This document shows positions 24,444-32,805 of a DNA stretch of 40,470 nucleotides, piece by piece. The translations under genes were made by a program, and so were the position numbers. The stretch's first letter is position 1, and every line of letters begins with the position of its first letter. Location of the stretch: assembly GCA_029553855.1 (NCBI GenBank), contig JAKPKE010000109.1, positions 1 through 40,470 of the forward strand. The letters are read 5' to 3'. The notes under the pieces are model-generated. The model saw only the letters and a list, made by a program, of their open reading frames with translations. It had not been told where the DNA came from and did no database searches. Source of the stretch: Bacillota bacterium. Lineage in GTDB: Bacteria > Bacillota > Clostridia > Lutisporales > Lutisporaceae.

Positions 24444-27400
24444 TCATACATTTTGTATATCATATTTGCCTTCATATATATCACCTGTATTTCCGTCTAT
24501 GGACAATCTGTCCCCTGAAACGAAGCTTACCCCGTTTATTGTGCATCTTTTTTCCGCTTCATTGACCGCCAGGCCTTTGCAGCTTACAATACATACCTTG
24601 CCCAGGCTTGCCGCAGTAACCGCAGCGTGGGATGTAGCTCCTCCCTTGCCTGTAATAAGCCCGTCGCAGTTGAATATTAATGGTATATCGTCTGGAACGG
24701 TGTCAGGCCTTACAAGTATGCGTTTTTCATCCGGATTCTTCTTAATTGATTCCTTCAGGTCTTCCATATCAAAGGTCAGTATTCCGGATAATGCCCCGCC
24801 ACCTACTCCTATCCCCCTCCCTACAAGGTTCATTTCATCAGGCGACAATGCAAAAGTGGAAAAAGTCTTTTGTTTTCCAAGCTTCTGGTTCCTCGCCTGA
24901 AGAATGTACAAATCATCCGGATTGTCGGACTCGAAGGTGAATTCCAGTTCCTGATGCATAAAACCGTATTTTTCTATAAGCTGTGTCGATAAATCCAGCA
25001 GCGCATCATATATTTCGGGAAAAGCAGATTGGAGAGACAAGCTGCAGTCACTATAGAACTCCCTTCTCTGGCTTTCCGAAACAGGCAGTGTATGCACAAG
25101 CCCCGACACAATATCTTCCCCCTGGCTGCACAAAGTAAAATCCCCGTATAAGTTTATTCCGGACTTGCCGTTTAAGGGGCTTTTTGTGAATACTACCCCC
25201 GTTCCGGAGCGGGCTGACAGATTTCCCAGAGCCATTTTTTGCACGATTACGGCAGTTCCCCATTCGTCGGCAATTTGAAGATGCTCCCTGTAATATATCG
25301 CCCTTTCCGAAGACCATGAGTCAATAACACTGAGTACGGCTTGCTTCAGCTGTCTGAAGGGATCCTTTTCAATATGGATTCCAAAGTCTTCAAGAACCCT
25401 CTTGTATGAATAAGCTATATTCCTCATTTGCCCCGGGGTGAAACGCATTTTCTGCTCGACCCCGTATTTCACTTTATGATCAAGTATAACGCTGTCAAAA
25501 ACATCCCTTTCAATCCCATAGGCCATACCCCAGCTTTGAATAAAGCGCCTGTAGCAATCCCATGACGTCCATTCGTAATTCGGCCTTCTGCTGAAGGTTT
25601 CAGCAATTTCATCATTCATTCCGACGTTCAGAAAAGTTCTCATAGCACCGGGCATTGAGATTGCCGTACCGGACCGCACGGAAAACAGCAATGGGTTCCT
25701 GGGGTTTCCATACTGAAGCTTTGTGATTTTTTCAATCTCCCAAATTTGATTAAGTATGAACTGGTCCATTTCCTGTTCCATATAGGGGTGTTCAATTATT
25801 GAGTTCTTATGCCTGAATACTTCTGTGGTAAGTACGAACCCTGGGGGTATTGGGAATTCATAGGATATCATTTTCTTGAGAAAATACGCCTTTGCCCCAA
25901 GGAATACAGGGTTATCCATTTCGACTGTTTCTTTGTAAAGAGGGCTTATAGTCAGGTCAGGGTCATAGGTCATCATATTATTTATGGTTTCGCTTGAATA
26001 GTTGTCAACCATACTTCTTAGCGTACTAATTAGGTTTATTATGAAATTATCCAGATCCTGCACCAGAAAAGCGGAAGACAGAATCTCCCTGAAGAATTTC
26101 TCGGATTCCATGTGATAAAGCTGCTTATTCTCCGGATCAGACAATTGGCCCTTAAAGTTAAATACTCTGGGTATCGTGACTTTAAGCGGTCTTTCGTAGA
26201 CATCCAGAAAATATTCATTAATTATCTGTTTTATATTCTGTGCCATGAACTGGAATATGTTGATATACTGATCCAGTGAAAAGCTCGGAGAGGTAAGGCT
26301 GTACTTGAACATTTCAAAATTGGAGTCAAAACCCTGATTGTATATGCCGTCCAATTCAAGCCCTTCCTTGAAAAGCTCCAGCACGTCACATATATAACTG
26401 AAATTCTTGGCAGATACATATTCAAGGTTGACAGACTGAAGAATCTCCGCCATCAGTTTTGATGCGGCTTTTTCAAGCCTGAACATAAGTCCTAATGCTT
26501 CAAACTTAGGTTCTATATACTGACCGTACATTGAGGGTATCCCTATTGCAATATGGCGTTTATAATATATATTTTCCAATGCCTCGCTTGTATTCGGGTC
26601 GGTTATTATCTTTTTCAGGTGCCGCATCAGCTTATAAACCTGACCAAGAGCGGCTCCCATGTCGCTTTTTTTCAGATCTTCCTGCAGTTCCTCTATGTCC
26701 TTGTTGTTGAAAAATCTGTAGCTCTTAAGCATTGAAATAATGTCTTCCGATTCCAGGGAATATTTTTCAAGCAGGAGCGAATAGAGTTGAAGTAAATACA
26801 GAACTCTTCTTTTGTCCCTGCTGTTGCTCGATTTAATTGAGGAGACTGACTGTTCAAGTTCTTCCATATCCAGGAGCAAAAGCTGTTCGGGGTCGGCATC
26901 CTTCTTCTGGCATAATTCTGTCAGTATTTCGTGTACATAGGTATACCATTCGCTTTCATTATCCAAAAGACTGATAACGTCCTCCGGCACAACCCTTCTC
27001 AAGGGTTCAACATTGCCGTCGTACCAGTACTGTATTATCTTTTTTGTAAGCTCAATATGGGTGTTGTTGCTCTCTGTGTGTATCTGCTTCCTCAGAAAAT
27101 GGATAAGCTTATCGTTTCTTTTGGACAATTCATCAACTGTGGTAGTCACATCCCTTAGCTTGCCCTCTGCTCCGATATCCCTGAAATATACGGGGAAAAT
27201 GCGTGCCAGCTGCTTCATCTGTTTATAAACGGGCGCTATATTGGAGTTCAGAAGTTTTGTAACATCCCTCTGGAAAAGGTCCGTATCCGAGATAAATATA
27301 CCCCCAAGCTTCAGGTTTACAATAAGGGCCGAAAGCAGCTCCTTCATTGCTTCAGGGGAATGCTCCACAAGTTCAAGCCATACCCTTATGTTTTTCACGT

Positions 27401-28532
27401 GATTGCTGTTGACTTGTATTTGCCAGTCGCTGTTTATTGTAAGCTCTCCGGGGTTTATAAACCCAAACTCTATAATTTTTTTAATGAAAAATGATATTAC
27501 TCCCTGATCCCCTGTATCGATAACTTCCTTCCCCAGTGTCTGTATGCAGTCCAATACCGTTCCCGTATGCAGCTCCTTAAGCTCCTCAAACAATGCAACG
27601 ATATTCGTCAGGAAGCTTGTTGTCTCATTTTCATCCAGCTCCTTCAGTACATTCCTCAAAAGCCTGTTCATATCATAAAGAAGGTGATTGCCAAGCTGTA
27701 CCATTCCGGGCAAATGAATCAGGTAGAAAATATAATATATTTTCTCGAGGGAAGTATCAAATTCTTCACTGAATCTTCTGAAGTGATTGGATATATCATT
27801 GAAAAAAAACATTTCGCACAGCTGATCCCATTGGGAAGCCTCAGCCAGCTGCTTTCGCAGCCTTTCAAAAAACGGTTTTCCTATATTCTTTATTTTATCG
27901 CTGCTTCGGGAATGAAAAAGCGCGATTTTCCCCCGGAACCATTCTTCAACCCTGGAAGTATCCTCCCAATAATCAATGCACCTAAGGAGCAGTTTACCCG
28001 TTATATCCAATACTTCCCTGCTGTATTCCGGAAGCTCGGCTATTCTATTCAGGTACGTTTTGAAATACCCGGAATTGCGTATATACAAAATCTCATTCTT
28101 TTCCATATCGGCTTTGATTATATCCAGACACCGGTGGATGATGCCCGGGGGGAATTCTCCAAGTTTTGCAAGGTGGTCGATAAATTTGATTATAGTAGTA
28201 ATTAGAAGTTCTCTTTGGCTCTCTCCCAGGTTTGCTTCAAACAGTTTCCCGAATATATTCACCAGGACGGAAAGCGCTTTCTCAGATTCTTCAAGGGAAT
28301 TATATAGCCATAGGTCGGTAAGGCTTATATTGTGGAGGTTCTCAATAACATACTGATAATTGATATATTGATGATTAAGCTCCTTGATGAATTCCTGAGT
28401 GCGCTTGTATATGCCCCAGTATGATTTGGACAGCTCTGCAAACCACTGTTGTTCCTCCGGAATCTCTATCCCGGTATCACGGGTCCGTGCAAGATTGACT
28501 TCAAGGGCTTTAGATGAAAACTCTTTTTTCAT
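24444..28532 (-). CDS. PPDK-like phosphotransferase with large helical N-terminal region
   Basis: A 1362-residue cytosolic protein. In the numbering from 28568 (12 higher), the first 870 residues are helical, without a motif I know. Then comes a pyruvate phosphate dikinase ATP-grasp domain (about 885-1230): LGAKAYFLKKMISYEFPIPP, SVRSGTAISMPGAMRTFLNV, GTGVVFTKSPLNG, GEDIVSGLVHT and MHQELEFTFE...YILQARN all follow PPDK closely. A phosphohistidine swivel domain ends the protein (GKGGATSHAAVTAASLGK, histidine 1314). The PEP/pyruvate TIM barrel is absent, since only 60 residues follow the histidine. So ATP-driven histidine phosphorylation is likely, but the acceptor is unknown. The ATG at 28532 follows GGAGG by seven bases. 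It diverges from the DUF3810 gene over a 25-bp inverted repeat. Confidence 0.85.
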   Translation of the reverse strand: MKKEFSSKALEVNLARTRDTGIEIPEEQQWFAELSKSYWGIYKRTQEFIKELNHQYINYQYVIENLHNISLTDLWLYNSLEESEKALSVLVNIFGKLFEANLGESQRELLITTIIKFIDHLAKLGEFPPGIIHRCLDIIKADMEKNEILYIRNSGYFKTYLNRIAELPEYSREVLDITGKLLLRCIDYWEDTSRVEEWFRGKIALFHSRSSDKIKNIGKPFFERLRKQLAEASQWDQLCEMFFFNDISNHFRRFSEEFDTSLEKIYYIFYLIHLPGMVQLGNHLLYDMNRLLRNVLKELDENETTSFLTNIVALFEELKELHTGTVLDCIQTLGKEVIDTGDQGVISFFIKKIIEFGFINPGELTINSDWQIQVNSNHVKNIRVWLELVEHSPEAMKELLSALIVNLKLGGIFISDTDLFQRDVTKLLNSNIAPVYKQMKQLARIFPVYFRDIGAEGKLRDVTTTVDELSKRNDKLIHFLRKQIHTESNNTHIELTKKIIQYWYDGNVEPLRRVVPEDVISLLDNESEWYTYVHEILTELCQKKDADPEQLLLLDMEELEQSVSSIKSSNSRDKRRVLYLLQLYSLLLEKYSLESEDIISMLKSYRFFNNKDIEELQEDLKKSDMGAALGQVYKLMRHLKKIITDPNTSEALENIYYKRHIAIGIPSMYGQYIEPKFEALGLMFRLEKAASKLMAEILQSVNLEYVSAKNFSYICDVLELFKEGLELDGIYNQGFDSNFEMFKYSLTSPSFSLDQYINIFQFMAQNIKQIINEYFLDVYERPLKVTIPRVFNFKGQLSDPENKQLYHMESEKFFREILSSAFLVQDLDNFIINLISTLRSMVDNYSSETINNMMTYDPDLTISPLYKETVEMDNPVFLGAKAYFLKKMISYEFPIPPGFVLTTEVFRHKNSIIEHPYMEQEMDQFILNQIWEIEKITKLQYGNPRNPLLFSVRSGTAISMPGAMRTFLNVGMNDEIAETFSRRPNYEWTSWDCYRRFIQSWGMAYGIERDVFDSVILDHKVKYGVEQKMRFTPGQMRNIAYSYKRVLEDFGIHIEKDPFRQLKQAVLSVIDSWSSERAIYYREHLQIADEWGTAVIVQKMALGNLSARSGTGVVFTKSPLNGKSGINLYGDFTLCSQGEDIVSGLVHTLPVSESQRREFYSDCSLSLQSAFPEIYDALLDLSTQLIEKYGFMHQELEFTFESDNPDDLYILQARNQKLGKQKTFSTFALSPDEMNLVGRGIGVGGGALSGILTFDMEDLKESIKKNPDEKRILVRPDTVPDDIPLIFNCDGLITGKGGATSHAAVTAASLGKVCIVSCKGLAVNEAEKRCTINGVSFVSGDRLSIDGNTGDIYEGKYDIQNV

Positions 28533-28578
28533 TCGGTATCCTCCAAAATTATATGTATGAAAAACCATATCGTATTAA

Positions 28579-28646
28579 TATTATATCATAAACTGTGATA
28601 ACATAAATTTCAGTGAATCTGTGTTATCACAGTTTATGATATAATA
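28579..28646. promoter_or_regulatory. Perfect 25-bp inverted repeat with divergent promoters
   Basis: Two 25-base arms (28579-28603 and 28622-28646) are exact reverse complements around an 18-base centre. Each arm carries TGATATAAT, an extended -10 box, pointing outward: one toward the PPDK-like gene, the other toward the DUF3810 gene. The inner part of the arms, ACTGTGATAACA/TGTTATCACAGT, looks like an operator for a dimeric repressor. No good -35 boxes are seen. Alternatively it could be a cruciform or transcribed hairpin, though no T-run follows. Confidence 0.75.
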
Positions 28647-28682
28647 CATTGAGCCGACTTATAGATTGAAAGCAGGATTATT

Positions 28683-29783
28683 ATGACCTATAGGAAAATT
28701 ATAAAGAAACTGATAGCGCTGCTCCTGATTCCCCTGGGTGCCGTACTTGTACATTTTTCCTCCAAAAGGCCCGACCTGGTCGAGATACTTTTTTCTGAAG
28801 GGGCATATCCCTATATAGGAGGCATCATCAGCAGGGCCACAGGCATATTTACTTTTTCTGTTGCCGAGATCGCAGTGAGCCTTGTTATCTCTGTTTTTGT
28901 CATTTATACCATAAGTACAATAATAAAGTCTTTTTTTACCGGAGGTATTAATTTTGCCCCACTCCTTAAATACCTGACTAATATTATAATAATAGCCAGT
29001 GTAATATTTTTCACATTTTTAGTCACTTGGGGGCTAAATTATTACCGGATGCCCTTCGCCGATATTGCAGGTCTGGAGGTAAAACCGGCCTCGGCTGCGG
29101 AGCTTGAAAGCCTATGCAATACCCTCATAAATAAAGCAAATGGGTTGAGATTATCAGTTGATACAGATTCGGAAGGCAACATGGATATACCGGGCAGCAG
29201 CCGCGATATCCTGAACAATTGCTATAAAGGATATGATGCAATTTCCGACAGGTATCCATACCTAAGGGGGAACTACGGCAGTCCCAAGCCCGTTTTTCTT
29301 TCGGAATTAATGAATTATACGGGTATATGCGGAGTATATTTCCCTTTTACCGGAGAAGCAAACGTAAATGTATCCATACCTGATTCCGCACTGCCCTATT
29401 CGGCATTGCATGAAATGGCTCATCAGAGGGGCTTTTCCAGGGAAGATGAAGCCAATTATATTTCCTATCTGGCTTGTACGGTGCATCCGGATGTGAATTT
29501 TAAATATTCGGGCACATTGCTTGCCCTGACAAACTCAATGAATGCCCTGTACAAAAATGATTTTTCTGCATTTACTAAGCTCTATGAAAATTACAGTGAC
29601 GGAGTGCGGCACGATCTGGAGAAACTTGATGAGTTCTGGGAAAGATATGAAGGCCCCGTAGAGCGCACCACAGACAAAATAAATGACGCATACCTTAAAG
29701 CCAACAGGCAGAAGGATGGCGTCCAGAGCTACGGAAGGATGGTTGACCTGCTTATTGCAGAACACAGGCAGGCGGAAAAATAA
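28683..29783 (+). CDS. DUF3810 membrane protein with HExxH metalloprotease-like motif
   Basis: A 366-residue membrane protein of the DUF3810 family. Three hydrophobic segments (about 8-25, 58-82 and 97-118) are followed by a large domain of about 240 residues. This domain contains H243-E-M-A-H247-Q-R-G-F-S-R-E-D-E-A-N-Y, a zinc-protease-type HExxH motif with a downstream glutamate as a possible third ligand. Topology suggests an extracytoplasmic domain, but this was judged by eye. The family is known mainly as uncharacterised proteins; peptidase activity is inferred from the motif alone. The ATG has a modest GCAGGA site. The promoter lies in the shared inverted repeat. It ends 16 bases before the convergent radical SAM gene, with no terminator between. 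Confidence 0.85.
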   Translation: MTYRKIIKKLIALLLIPLGAVLVHFSSKRPDLVEILFSEGAYPYIGGIISRATGIFTFSVAEIAVSLVISVFVIYTISTIIKSFFTGGINFAPLLKYLTNIIIIASVIFFTFLVTWGLNYYRMPFADIAGLEVKPASAAELESLCNTLINKANGLRLSVDTDSEGNMDIPGSSRDILNNCYKGYDAISDRYPYLRGNYGSPKPVFLSELMNYTGICGVYFPFTGEANVNVSIPDSALPYSALHEMAHQRGFSREDEANYISYLACTVHPDVNFKYSGTLLALTNSMNALYKNDFSAFTKLYENYSDGVRHDLEKLDEFWERYEGPVERTTDKINDAYLKANRQKDGVQSYGRMVDLLIAEHRQAEK

Positions 29784-29799
29784 GTGTCGGTTACAGCAC

Positions 29800-30894
29800 C
29801 TAACCTTTTCCCAACAGTTTCATTACTTCCGCTTCCCGACCGAAAAGAACGCAACCCCCTTGATGCTCCCCCAGCAGCATCCCCGTTTCTTCAAGGCGTC
29901 TGAATAATTGTGACTTCAATGCTTCCTTCAGGGTGCATTCCTTTAAATTCATATCGGAAAAAGGTGAGAAGGGACAGGGTTCCGCTGATCCATCGGCATT
30001 TATGTGAAAAAAGCCCCTTCCCGCTGCAAGGCATCCTCCGGAATACTTTTCATCCCCCGGGAATGCCAGCAGTATCATATCCTCATATGTTTCCCTTAGC
30101 ACCTGCAGCTCCCCGTCCAGTATTTCGCGTTCAGAAGCTCCGGGAGCAAGGTATTCCGCATTCCCTGCAACAGGGACATACTCAACAAAGATAATTGCCC
30201 TGCAGCCCTTATCGTACAGCTGCCCGTAAAATCCACTTTCCGTCAAGTTCCTGATATTCTCTTTTGTCACAGTTACCGAAATCCCGAAGAGGATGCCTTT
30301 TTTCTTAAGTATGTCCATCAGACCCATCAATGTATCATGGACACCTTTACCCCTTCTCCCGTCAGTCTGCTCCTTGCTGCCCTCCAGGCTGAGTATCGGC
30401 ACTAAATTCCTGTTACTATCAAAGAGTTTTATATAATCTCCTCGAAGCAGTGTACCGTTTGTGAATACAGGAAATATTATATCACTGACCTCTGCAGCCT
30501 TTTTCAGGACATCCCTTCGCATTAGAGGCTCCCCGCCTGCGAGAAGTACAAATGAAATTCCAAGCTCCCGTGCTTCTCTGAATATTTCGCCCCATCTTTC
30601 AGCCGGAAGCTGTTTTATTTCCATCCCTTCCCCGCAGGATTTGTTTGCCCTTGCATAGCAGCCCCTGCAGAACAGATTGCAATTGCTTGTAATACTGGAG
30701 ATAAGAAATCCCGGTATGTTTTCTCCTTTTTTCCCCAGGCTGTCCCTTTTCCTTCGGGCTTCCCCGCAGGACAGCGCAAACTTAAGTATAAAGGCAGATT
30801 CCTTGGGATTCCTCATGGATGCCTTTATAATACCCTTTACGATATCTTCAACCCCACGGTTCAGATATTCCGATAACTCAAATCTGTCATTCAA
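29800..30894 (-). CDS. Radical SAM protein with SPASM-like C-terminus
   Basis: A 364-residue iron-sulfur enzyme. The radical SAM cluster motif is C72-NLF-C76-RG-C79-Y (CxxxCxxC), followed by LLAGGEPLMRRDV (the GGE motif for SAM binding) and VFTNGTLL. The C-terminal part has GGCLAAGRGFFHINADGSAE, then PCPFSPF and a late cysteine in GGCVLF, which looks like a SPASM/twitch-type auxiliary cluster or substrate module. The N-terminal 60 residues are helical and basic. Relatives act on peptides, haem precursors or cofactors; no candidate precursor peptide is seen beside it. The start is TTG at 30894, with GGGGG seven bases upstream. Two short palindromes (30931-30944 and 30958-30970) lie upstream. 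It appears monocistronic. Confidence 0.87.
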   Translation of the reverse strand: MNDRFELSEYLNRGVEDIVKGIIKASMRNPKESAFILKFALSCGEARRKRDSLGKKGENIPGFLISSITSNCNLFCRGCYARANKSCGEGMEIKQLPAERWGEIFREARELGISFVLLAGGEPLMRRDVLKKAAEVSDIIFPVFTNGTLLRGDYIKLFDSNRNLVPILSLEGSKEQTDGRRGKGVHDTLMGLMDILKKKGILFGISVTVTKENIRNLTESGFYGQLYDKGCRAIIFVEYVPVAGNAEYLAPGASEREILDGELQVLRETYEDMILLAFPGDEKYSGGCLAAGRGFFHINADGSAEPCPFSPFSDMNLKECTLKEALKSQLFRRLEETGMLLGEHQGGCVLFGREAEVMKLLGKG

Positions 30895-30930
30895 TTCTCT
30901 ACCCCCAATAATTCTTAGGCTCTTATTTCA

Positions 30931-30970
30931 GGAAATTTATTTCCAACTTCTATTTAATATACTTAGTATA
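30931..30970. promoter_or_regulatory. Two palindromes upstream of the radical SAM gene
   Basis: GGAAAT-TT-ATTTCC (30931-30944) and TATACT-T-AGTATA (30958-30970) are both perfect palindromes within 80 bases of the start codon. TATACT read on the minus strand could serve as a -10. They are candidate operator sites; the binding protein is unknown. Confidence 0.35.
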
Positions 30971-31072
30971 CCGCCGAAAAGTTTCATGGGGTGAAAAAAT
31001 ATACCGGATGCCATGTACGCACCCAGCAAAAAAGCCATTTATTCAATCAAATCTATACCTTTAACCTGGCAC

Positions 31073-31522
31073 CTAACCCCCTTCCTTATTTTTGCATTCA
31101 TTGCAAAGCCCTTTTATTGTAATATTCACATCCTTGATCGTCATATCCATACTGTTTTCCAATAAATCAAAAAAATCGGAGCATTTCTTCGCTGCCCCGG
31201 AATCAAGACAATCATAAATCTTACCGCATACATCACACAAAAAATGCGCATAGATGCAATTGCTTTCGGGCTTTTTCATCCGGTAGAAAACATCCCTTCC
31301 TGCGCTTATCTCTATGATAATTCCGCATTCCCTCAATATTTCCAGCGTTCTGTACACCGTGGCAATTCCTATCCCTTTGTCCTTCAGAAGCCTAAAAACC
31401 TCATTGGGTTTATAATGCTTCGGTTCTGCAATAAACAGGCTCAATATTTCTCCCCTTTGACATGTATAAGGTATCCCATGATCCTCCAATATTTTCCGGA
31501 CGCATTCTGTTCCTTTGTTCAA
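31073..31522 (-). CDS. Fur-family metal/peroxide-responsive repressor
   Basis: About 150 residues, a winged-helix repressor of the Fur/PerR/Zur family. The DNA-binding half has YTCQRGEILSLFIAEPKHYK and the recognition helix IGIATVYRTLEILRECGII. The dimerisation half has the structural zinc pair CDVCG (HFLCDVCGKIYDC) and a second pair CNEC at the C-terminus. Some of the usual regulatory histidines are missing (NCIYAHFLC where Fur has HxHHxHFxC), so the sensed metal or signal cannot be named. A GTG at 31531 is possible, but it lies inside AAGGTGA; the TTG at 31522 is six bases after that site and preferred. A sigma-A promoter is upstream, and an ATTATC-like half site (31536-31550) might be an autoregulatory Fur box. 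Confidence 0.88.
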   Translation of the reverse strand: MNKGTECVRKILEDHGIPYTCQRGEILSLFIAEPKHYKPNEVFRLLKDKGIGIATVYRTLEILRECGIIIEISAGRDVFYRMKKPESNCIYAHFLCDVCGKIYDCLDSGAAKKCSDFFDLLENSMDMTIKDVNITIKGLCNECKNKEGG

Positions 31523-31575
31523 TTGATTCACCTTATTTCAATAATTATCTGCTTTATCTGGAAATTTATATTACA

Positions 31576-31604
31576 TTTTACATGTTTGACAAAAAAATGT
31601 CAAC
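31576..31604 (-). promoter_or_regulatory. Sigma-A promoter of the Fur-family gene
   Basis: The minus strand has TTGACA (31599-31604), 17 bases, then TAAAAT (31576-31581). Its -35 box forms an inverted repeat with the plus-strand -35 at 31587-31592, so the two promoters overlap and would compete. Confidence 0.65.
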
Positions 31605-31615
31605 CTCATATAACT
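31587..31615 (+). promoter_or_regulatory. Divergent sigma-A promoter toward the small hydrophobic protein
   Basis: TTGACA (31587-31592), 17 bases, then TATAAC (31610-31615) on the plus strand. It overlaps the promoter of the Fur-family gene. Confidence 0.55.
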
Positions 31616-31639
31616 TTTCCTATTTCTTAATATTTAGTA

Positions 31640-31666
31640 ACAAATTTCATGCATGTACATAGTATG
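31640..31666 (+). promoter_or_regulatory. Sigma-K-type promoter of the small hydrophobic protein
   Basis: AC (31640-31641), 16 bases, then CATAGTATG (31658-31666). This fits the late mother-cell pattern AC-N16-CATANNNTA at all but the last base. Confidence 0.45.
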
Positions 31667-31715
31667 TTATTGAAGAAAGGGGAAACAACCTGTTTTTCTG
31701 AAAGGAGGTGGAATT

Positions 31716-31976
31716 ATGGCTAATAGTTATGGAGTCAACCCTGCAGTAGCAGCTGCCGGCTGCCTGCCGGGAACAGCGGTATCACCTTTTGCCAGCCTTT
31801 GCCAGAGCAACGGATTCCTGCTTTTGCTCCTGTTGTTCATACTTCTTGCAGCAGGCCCGTCTTGGGGTATAGACAATAACTTCTTCTTCATCATCATACT
31901 TGCGATTATCGCATTTGGCGGTTTTGGAAGAACTTTCGGCTTCGCCGGTTCAGCAGCAGCGCCGGTAGTAGTATAA
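31716..31976 (+). CDS. Small hydrophobic protein, possibly spore-associated
   Basis: An 86-residue protein without a family I can name. After a small polar start with alanine, glycine and two cysteines (GCLPGTAVSPFASLCQSNG), there are two hydrophobic segments (about 34-48 and 56-68) separated by PSWGIDNN, and a glycine-, alanine- and valine-rich tail (GFAGSAAAPVVV). Small glycine- and phenylalanine-rich membrane proteins of this kind are often sporulation proteins (YjcZ-like), and a sigma-K-like promoter is present, so a spore-coat or spore-membrane role is inferred. The ribosome binding site AAAGGAGGTG is very strong, which suggests high expression. It is a single gene between the Fur-family gene and the exopolysaccharide operon. 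Confidence 0.75.
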   Translation: MANSYGVNPAVAAAGCLPGTAVSPFASLCQSNGFLLLLLLFILLAAGPSWGIDNNFFFIIILAIIAFGGFGRTFGFAGSAAAPVVV

Positions 31977-32000
31977 TCAGCATACTTCCATATTATCAAA

Positions 32001-32025
32001 AGCCCACCCATCTCCCTGGTGGGCT
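32001..32025 (-). terminator. Terminator of the exopolysaccharide operon
   Basis: AGCCCACC pairs with GGTGGGCT; read on the minus strand it is followed by TTTTGATAAT. It lies after the last cps-type gene and may also stop the convergent small-protein transcript. Confidence 0.7.
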
Positions 32026-32052
32026 TCTGACCTCCTGCCAGGCTTTGAAATG

Positions 32053-32805
32053 TTACGTCCTTCCGATCCTGCAGAGTTCTCCTGCTATTATCGGTTCATT
32101 TATGATAATTCTTCTGGGATTATCCTGAAGCAGTTTATTCACCTGATCCGGACAATGGATTTCCAGGGTCTTTATGGCGGAGCTTATATCAAGCTGCCTT
32201 TTTTCGGGAGAATGCATGTCCGTACCAACAAAATGCACCATACGGCACTTCAGCATCTTCAGCGCAGCCTTATAAACCCTTTTGCCATATGCTCCTTTGA
32301 TGCTTGATATATTCATCTGCACCAGAGCGCCTCGCCTGATAAAGTCATATAAAATATTCAAGTCATTTATTATGTGCTCATTTCTTTCGGGGTGTGCCAG
32401 GATTGCCCTGTAGCCCCCCATTTCAAGGTTGAACAGCACCTTTTCCGTATATGAAGGAATATCAAAAAAGGGAAGTTCAATAAGTATATACCGGGAATTG
32501 TTGAGGGGTGCTACCACCCCGGATTTTATAAGCTCCGGCAGTTCAGGCGTTATTAGCACTTCATTCCCCAAATAAATTTTCATATCAATTCTAAGCCTGT
32601 CTGTTTCCCTGATCAGGTTATTGAATTTGTCGAGGTTGTCCTTATAATTGTTTGAATGCAGTCCCTCAATATAATGTGGGGTGGCTATCATGGTTTTAAT
32701 TCCGCCTTTAGCAGCCTGCAAGACCATTTCGATGGATTCCTCAATGCAGGCTGCTCCATCGTCTACCCCATAAAGAATGTGAGAATGTATATCATACATT
32801 TTCAT
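32053..32805 (-). CDS. PHP-type protein-tyrosine phosphatase (CpsB/CapC/YwqE-like)
   Basis: A 250-residue cytosolic phosphatase of the PHP superfamily. The metal-binding motifs are visible: DIHSHILYGVDDG at the N-terminus, TPHYIEGLHSN, AILAHPERNEHI and FVGTDMHSPEKR. In capsule loci of Firmicutes these enzymes dephosphorylate the tyrosine cluster of the partner kinase and so set polymer length or export. The kinase is encoded immediately upstream, overlapping by four bases (ATGA), so the two are translated together. It is the last gene of the operon. Length is normal. Confidence 0.93.
   Translation of the reverse strand: MKMYDIHSHILYGVDDGAACIEESIEMVLQAAKGGIKTMIATPHYIEGLHSNNYKDNLDKFNNLIRETDRLRIDMKIYLGNEVLITPELPELIKSGVVAPLNNSRYILIELPFFDIPSYTEKVLFNLEMGGYRAILAHPERNEHIINDLNILYDFIRRGALVQMNISSIKGAYGKRVYKAALKMLKCRMVHFVGTDMHSPEKRQLDISSAIKTLEIHCPDQVNKLLQDNPRRIIINEPIIAGELCRIGRT

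Noticed and set aside
27567-28205. Plus-strand open frame of 212 codons
   Set aside because: It is antisense to the N-terminal region of the PPDK-like gene, without ribosome binding site or family resemblance.
31536-31550. Fur-box-like sequence before the Fur-family gene
   Set aside because: Only the right half (ATTATC) agrees; the left half matches about four of seven positions, so it is mentioned in the gene entry but not called.
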